Assembly (NCBI RefSeq): GCF_023278565.1
Contig: NC_064682.1
Span: 3,410,001-3,474,000 of the forward strand
Direction: 5' to 3'
Length of the DNA: 64,000 bases
DNA from: Colletotrichum lupini
Lineage: Eukaryota; Ascomycota; Sordariomycetes; Glomerellales; Glomerellaceae
Part shown: piece after piece, positions 58,607-64,000 of the stretch
How the letters are laid out: every line of letters starts with the position of its first letter
Numbering within the stretch: position 1 is the first letter of the stretch
The notes under the pieces: generated by a model
The model's input: the letters and a program-made list of their open reading frames with translations, nothing else
Told to the model about the DNA's origin: nothing
The model's database searches: none
Program-made: the position numbers and the translations under genes

Positions 58607-61600
58607 CTAGTCCGAGGTGGACTGAACAAGCGAGTCCAGGAGATCGGCGTATGTTCGTTCCACTCCCCAGACCGAGTATCCCCTGCCATTCTCGCTTGTA
58701 CCTCCGCTCCCGACGCTGCTTGCTGCGTCTCCGTTCAGCTCCGGTCTCCCCTTGAGCATCTGCATCCCTTCTTTGAGAATCTTCCGAGGGGCCCCATCAT
58801 TGCAGATATCACCTACCTTGGCCATGTGGCCCGCCATCTTATGGCCTAGCCTCACATAAGTCTGCACCATCTCGTCGTCACATGGCCGGTCGAGGTGGAG
58901 GAAGCTGGGCTCCGGGTCCTCTTCAACTTCCGCCACTGCCTCCATCGGGCTATCTTGCTGGCCAGGGCCGTCACTGGCCAAGTGAGACCTCGGGTTCTGG
59001 TGCCGCCTCATGAACAGCATCATTGTACTGTACGCCCAAACCACCAATGTTGCAGCGAATATGCCAAAGGGCTCGAGAAAGTTGCCCACACTATAACGAC
59101 GGATGTGCCAAAGCATTGCCCCGGCATGAACGACCGATAGTCTGGCTTTGTACTGATCACGCAGAGCCCACTGGGCGACGAGAGATCTCGCCTTTTCGAC
59201 TTTGGAATTGTCGACGTTGCGGGAGGATGCTCGCGCCGAGGCGGCAGCAGCTAGTGTCTGTAAGTGAGTTATCGGAGCGAGAAGGACGAGGCGAGAGAGG
59301 TGGAGATGTAAGATGACGGGATGCTCCCATCCACTGGCTTTGGCGATAATAGCGTTAGCGTTCCAGTGGAGGAGGTCGAGAGAGTCGCAGGCGCTGTTCC
59401 GCCACCTCGATAGGATAGGCAGCGAAGGGGGCCAAGTCTCTTCGACGGTATCGCCAGGACCACACTTCTGGACGTCGGCTGTCGGCGTCCATGAATTGAG
59501 CCTGATCTGGTTGTGGTAGATAGCCTCCTTGGTACGCCTGATGATAGCGTACGTGAGCACCATGGTGCTAAAGTCACCCAGGTTCGGTGGCAGCCTCTTC
59601 TCCATGTAAAGCATTTCCATGGCCTCAGGTATAGTCACTAGGGGACCCTCAATGTGTGAGCCTAAATGGCGCCCTGATGATTTTGGTGGGTAGAGTTACA
59701 CACCTGGCTTAGATTGCTGCTGTCCCAGTTTCTTAGCAGTAGGTTGGTCCCAGATAGAATCAAGACAGGGCATCTGGCCTTTTGCATCGCCCAGCTTGAG
59801 CAATACATCTTGGCCTCTCTCTAGGAATATAATAACATCGAGGATCTAGAGCACGGATGCCACGTCAGTCTATGGGCTCTGTGAAGCAAAGTTGGCGGCT
59901 TGCACGTACCCATATCATGAGACCTGTTCTCAGTCTGGACTCACGGTCCAACCAACTCCTATGAGCACTTGATCCATCCGCGTGTTGCGCTACCTGTGGC
60001 AAGTCTTCTCGTATACCTAGTAAGTCCATCTTCCGACAGGCATTGATCAAGAAGTGCCGTACTAGGAATGCCAAATCGTAGCGATCGCCGCGGACACCGT
60101 TGTGCAGGTCGTATATCAACCAGAGGATAGACATTTGAGCGATGACTAGACCCATTGAATCTTCCCCGGGGCTTATCAGTGACACTTGAGAAGATCCTGC
60201 CACATCATCCAGGGCACCCGTTGAGATGTAAAATCGCACAGCGCTTTCCAAAAATTGAAGAAACAGGTCTCTCAAGCCGAGATTGGTCTCGCCTCGGGAG
60301 TAGACCGAGCCAATTGCACAGACGGCCAACAGAAGAGGCCAATTCGCCGGCTCATGGTAGAAGTCGGTTGGTTTCTGCAGGAAGTTATAAGCGGGGTGGA
60401 AATGTTGAAAGTACAATCGGAAATAAACTCGAGCGTGAGCTATGGATGGAAGCGGTGTCGCGCTGCGGCCTTGAAGAAAAGGTTCGACGCTGATGTGTTG
60501 CAGAAGGTTATCGTAGGCCTGTACAGATAGATCAAGCCCTGTCCCATCATCAACTTCTTTGGAGGTGCCTGGAACCGCTGTGCTGGGAGTCGGAGTGTCA
60601 TCATCGGGCCTCGCTGCATTATCCAATACTAGACTTCTTTGCGACGGGCGACCTTTAAAGGGTGCCCTAGATGGGGCACCATCAACATAGTAAGTCGCCG
60701 TGGTGGATGATGATTCAACGGATCCAGTCGTGCTTCCGTTGGGTCTACTCCTGGGCGTTATCCCTGGTGGATTGAGCTGGTGTGCTGATGCTGGTGGAAG
60801 TGCGGCATTCGAAGTCTGGACTGGCTGACTGTTGAGGAGGTTCAGCCAGGGCCCTTGTCGTACGGCCTCATAGGCATTCATGACGGTTTGTACGCCGTCT
60901 AGGTTGGCCGAGAAGGCTTCTCTCTCGTTCACAGAAGACATGATGCCCCAATCAAAATCTGAATAATATTGAGGAGAAAGCCAGTTGATGGCCGAAATAC
61001 CAGCAGATTGCTCGGGAAATTCCTCGTTCTGAATGAAGTTGTCTATGGGATTTATCCCATAACCTACTTCGCAGTTGTTGACTGGGAAAGCCTGATCGTT
61101 GTCTCCTGGGACTTGCGGAAGAGTCCACGAGGTTTCGACTGCGCGCCTTTCTGACGCGTGATTCGGAGTCGGGAATGGTATCTCGGCCATCCCTGGAGGT
61201 TGTGGAACTTGTGCTGGGTCGGCATACTCCATGACCTCTCCCTGACTATCATGTCTGTCTCCGGGAGCAGTATTCTCATCCGGAGACCGTACTGCTGTAC
61301 GAGGACCTCGGCGGCGGCCAGATGGATATTTGCACTCGAGACCTTTACCCGTACAGCGACGACAGGGGCTCTCTTTTGAGCAGCGTGAACGGCTTACAGC
61401 GCAAGCCTGACATGCCCTGGAAGATGCCACGGGCCGCCGAGACTCGCTTGCGACCTCATCATGCGAGGTCGCATGACGAGTGAGAACATCTCTATACTTG
61501 CATTAGTGCATGAGATTAGTGAGAAAATAATGAGAACGTACAATCGGGAGAAGCTCTTGCCGCATGCCGAGCATGAAAAAGGCTTTTCTCTCGTGTGCGA

Positions 61601-61762
61601 TCGCTTGTGCCGAGTGAGATGCTCCTGGCGGCCAAAGGTGCTCCCACAGTAATCGCATTTGAACACTGGAGCATCAACCGTTGGATTTGCGACCGCGATG
61701 ACTTCCTCGCTATCGGACGTTGAGCCTGTCCGCTCGTTGCCGGTCTGTTCCGTCTCTGCCAT
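58607..61762 (-). CDS. Transcription factor with two C2H2 fingers plus a Zn2Cys6 cluster
   Basis: Four exons (61762-61542, 61491-59910, 59845-59704, 59637-58607) join in frame to 991 residues. Two C2H2 fingers span about residues 36-84 ([38 protein letters not shown]); the second is split by intron 1, which supports that junction. A Zn2Cys6 cluster follows with C101-x2-C104-x6-C111-x5-C117-x2-C120-x6-C127. After a long disordered Ser/Pro-rich linker comes a fungal-specific transcription factor middle domain: [35 protein letters not shown], then LGIREDLPQ and [17 protein letters not shown] around intron 2. The factor is nuclear by inference. Its place between the sugar permease and the GH31 gene suggests it controls them. 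The ends of introns 2 and 3 are inferred from frame. Confidence 0.82.
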
Positions 61763-62196
61763 TATGCTTTCATCTTACTTATGAACTAGACACAGTGTCA
61801 TGTTCAGCGAGTGAGCGCATCATGCTGGATCACTGAGAGCGATGGAAAGAGAAAAGGAATGAGCATCGAAACCTGCTGATTAGTGTCGTATTGTTTGAAA
61901 ATAAGGCGGGGAGCATGCACTAAAGACAATTGGGCAGTGGCGTGTTTACCCCGAGGAGCGCGAGATGAGATGAGTTCCGCGGTGACTAGCCGCACGCGGG
62001 GTAAGGAGGAACACCGTTCATTTGAGCGGCATATGACCCCTGTAGCTTATGCCGTTTCTCTTACTATTCCGCTGTAACTCTCCAAAAACATGGTGGCCAA
62101 CAGGAAGACAGCCCCGAATGTGACGGTGAATCTTGACCTTGTCAGTTTTAGCACCAGTACTCGGCGTCTCGAGTCTCTATTCAACTAAGATCTATC
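61763..62196. other. Interval between regulator and GH31 genes
   Basis: About 430 bp holding the promoter of the regulator gene and the 3' end of the GH31 gene, both minus strand. No gene or motif was recognised. Confidence 0.4.
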
Positions 62197-64000
62197 CTAC
62201 TCTGTTTTCTGCAGAACGACTTCTGCCTTTGACTTTCTAACAAACACTGGCATCCAGTCTAGAGGGCACTCGATCTCAATCTCCTGTCCGCCCTCAAAGT
62301 CTTGCTCCTCAGAGCCCTCGTGAGGAAGAGTTGTCCATCGCTCTCCACCATCCAACTTCGGCAGATAGACTTTGGCCTTGGTGATGCCGGGATTGACAAT
62401 GGGGCAGCAAAGATAGGCATCGCCATACATGTACTGCTCGGCCCCAAGCTGCCAGCACCTCTCATCTCCCGGGAACTCGTAAAACAGCGATCGGATCACG
62501 GGCGACCCATGTTCGTGGGCCTCAGCCATCAGCCTCCGCGTGTAGTCTCTCAACTTTTCGCGGATGAAGAGATACTTTTGGCAGATGTCATACACCGCCG
62601 GGCCATACGACCAGACCTCGTTGGCCGCTCCACTGCTCGAAGCCAAGCCGCCCGGCTTCGGTTCTCGGTCGCCGTGCAGTCTCATCACGGGGCAGAACGC
62701 GCCCCATTGGAACCACCGCACAAAGAGCTCACGGAAGGCCTCGTCTTCGGGGTTGCCGCCGTGGAATCCTCCAATGTCGGTCGTCCACCAGGGCAATCCT
62801 GCAATACCCATGTTCAGTCCGGCTGCCAGCTGGTTACGGAAGCTACCCCACGAAGACGCGATATCGCCGCTCCAGACGAGCGCGCCGTACTTTTGACTTC
62901 CGGCCCATGCGCAGCGTAGCAAGTTGACGATATTCTTCTGGCCGGCCTCCTTCTGACCGTCGAAAAACGTTCGGGCGTACTCTTTGGGATAGATATTGCC
63001 GACGGAAAGGTTCGGGCCGAGGAAGTAGCGGTAATTTTCAAAGTCGTAGACGGAATACTCTGGCTCGGCTTGGTCAAGCCAGAATGTCTTGATGCCCTTT
63101 GAGAAGTAGTTCTGCTTGGCCTTGTTCCAGACGTACTTACGAGCCCCCGGGTTGGTGGGATCGTAGTACACGGTAGAACCTTCGAACTCAAAGTTGGTGC
63201 GGACACCTCTCTCGGTGCGGACGAGGAATCCTTGCTCGAGCATCTCTTGGAAGTTTGACGATCTCTGATCCACTGTTGGCCAGATTGAGACCATGAGCTC
63301 AACGTTCAACTCGCGGAGCTCTTGGATCATGGCATCTAGACTTCGAATTAGTTGCTGTGACAGACATGAAAGGCCAGTGAGCTGTCCTTACCTGGATCGG
63401 GCCAATATTGAGGGTCAAACTTCCACTGGCCTTGCAACGGCCAATGGAAGAAGTCGATAACGATGAGATCAAGGGGAAGTTCCCGACGGCGGTATTCCCG
63501 GGCGACCTCAAGAAGCTCCTCTTGGGTCTCGTACCGGAGTTTACACTGCCAGAAGCCCAGGCCGTGTTCTGGCATCATGGGAGCTTTGCCAGTCACGTTT
63601 GCGTAAAGCTGCACGATATCGGCGGGCGTGTCACCGACCACGACCCAGTAATCCAGAATGTTGGTAGAGTACGCCTCAAAGGCAGTCGTATTCTTTCCAA
63701 AAACAACGCGGCCGATGGAGGGATTGTTCCAAAGGATCCCGTAGCCTAGAGAAGACAACGCGAAGGGCACACTGGCCTGCGAGTTGCGGTGTGCCAGCTC
63801 GAGGTCGAGGCCCTTGAGGTCCAGGAAGGGTTGCTGATACTGGCCCATCCCAAATATCTTCTCGTCAGGTCGCTGGCTCTCCAAGCGCATTGTGAGGTGA
63901 TAGTCGCCGCCCCGAAGAGGTTTGAACTCGCGGGCCTCAACCTCAATGGCGCTGCATTTGGCGTCGAGCAGGTCGCGACGGTTCCGGGCGTACTCTTCGA
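62197..64000 (-). CDS. GH31 alpha-glycosidase (alpha-xylosidase/alpha-glucosidase type), 5' end outside the window
   Basis: Exons 63392 to beyond 64000 and 63335-62197, joined by a 56 bp intron that splits the codon for the Asp of WPDPDAM. The frame is still open at the right edge, so the N-terminus is missing. The visible part covers the end of the N-terminal beta domain (GMGQYQQPFLDLKGLDLELA) and the whole GH31 barrel: GFWQCKLRYETQEELLEVA, LIVIDFFHW, the nucleophile motif TFWLDQAEPE, the acid/base motif WSGDIASSWGSF, GIAGLPWWTTDIGGF, and RWFQWGAFCPVMRLHG. The C-terminal beta domain ends with PVFVRKSKAEV. No signal peptide can be judged. LDQAEPE with WWTTDIGGF resembles YicI-type alpha-xylosidases, though alpha-glucosidase activity is also possible. 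Confidence 0.9.

Overview
The window is nuclear DNA from a filamentous ascomycete (Pezizomycotina, probably a sordariomycete). The signs are short 45-90 bp GT..AG introns, fungus-specific families (Zn2Cys6 regulator, fungal rhodopsin-like receptor, MAL-type sugar permease, VAO-type FAD oxidase), and long AT-rich blocks almost devoid of CpA/TpG, the footprint of repeat-induced point mutation (RIP). No species can be named from the sequence alone. Layout: 1-2040 is a RIP-ruined block. 4802-31699 is an accessory region of tandem paralogues interrupted by two RIPped LTR retrotransposons (17634-25052 and 31675-39095). From about 40.4 kb to the end lie ordinary single-copy-looking genes.

The most interesting part is the accessory region. 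It holds four tandem copies, all on the + strand, of the same two-gene cassette. The upstream gene encodes a micro-protein of about 61-65 residues with three CxxC knuckles (zinc-ribbon-like); its first coding exon appears to be only the ATG, so simple ORF scans miss it. The downstream gene has seven exons with conserved phases and encodes a 660-750 residue protein with an N-terminal module, a middle domain, a coiled coil and a C-terminal CorA-like membrane hairpin without a visible GMN motif. Cassettes 1 (4802-8095) and 2 (11323-14748) read as intact. In cassette 3 (17314-27474) a retrotransposon sits inside the micro-protein gene and the large gene has two in-frame stops and lacks its membrane exons. 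In cassette 4 (28362-31699) the micro-protein gene has decayed and a second retrotransposon cuts off the end of the large gene. The repeated pairing suggests that the two products work together; their function is unknown.

Right of the repeats are a C-terminal fragment of a membrane protein (39352-39720), a cytosolic-type arginyl-tRNA synthetase paralogue with a degraded HIGH signature (40388-42348), an intronless gene of unknown function (43648-45006), a seven-helix rhodopsin-like receptor (46060-47474, minus), a 4.3 kb stretch without convincing genes, and a secreted bicovalent-FAD oxidase (51821-53592). The last 10 kb looks like a carbohydrate-use cluster, all on the minus strand: a secreted GH39-like hydrolase (54012-55500), a MAL-type sugar:H+ symporter (56477-58093), a C2H2+Zn2Cys6 regulator (58607-61762) and a GH31 alpha-glycosidase (62197 to beyond the window edge). 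A plausible scheme is outside hydrolysis, uptake, cleavage by GH31, and control by the adjacent regulator.

All exon boundaries were inferred by eye from splice motifs, reading frame and paralogue comparison. No database search was run, so family names rest on recognised motifs.
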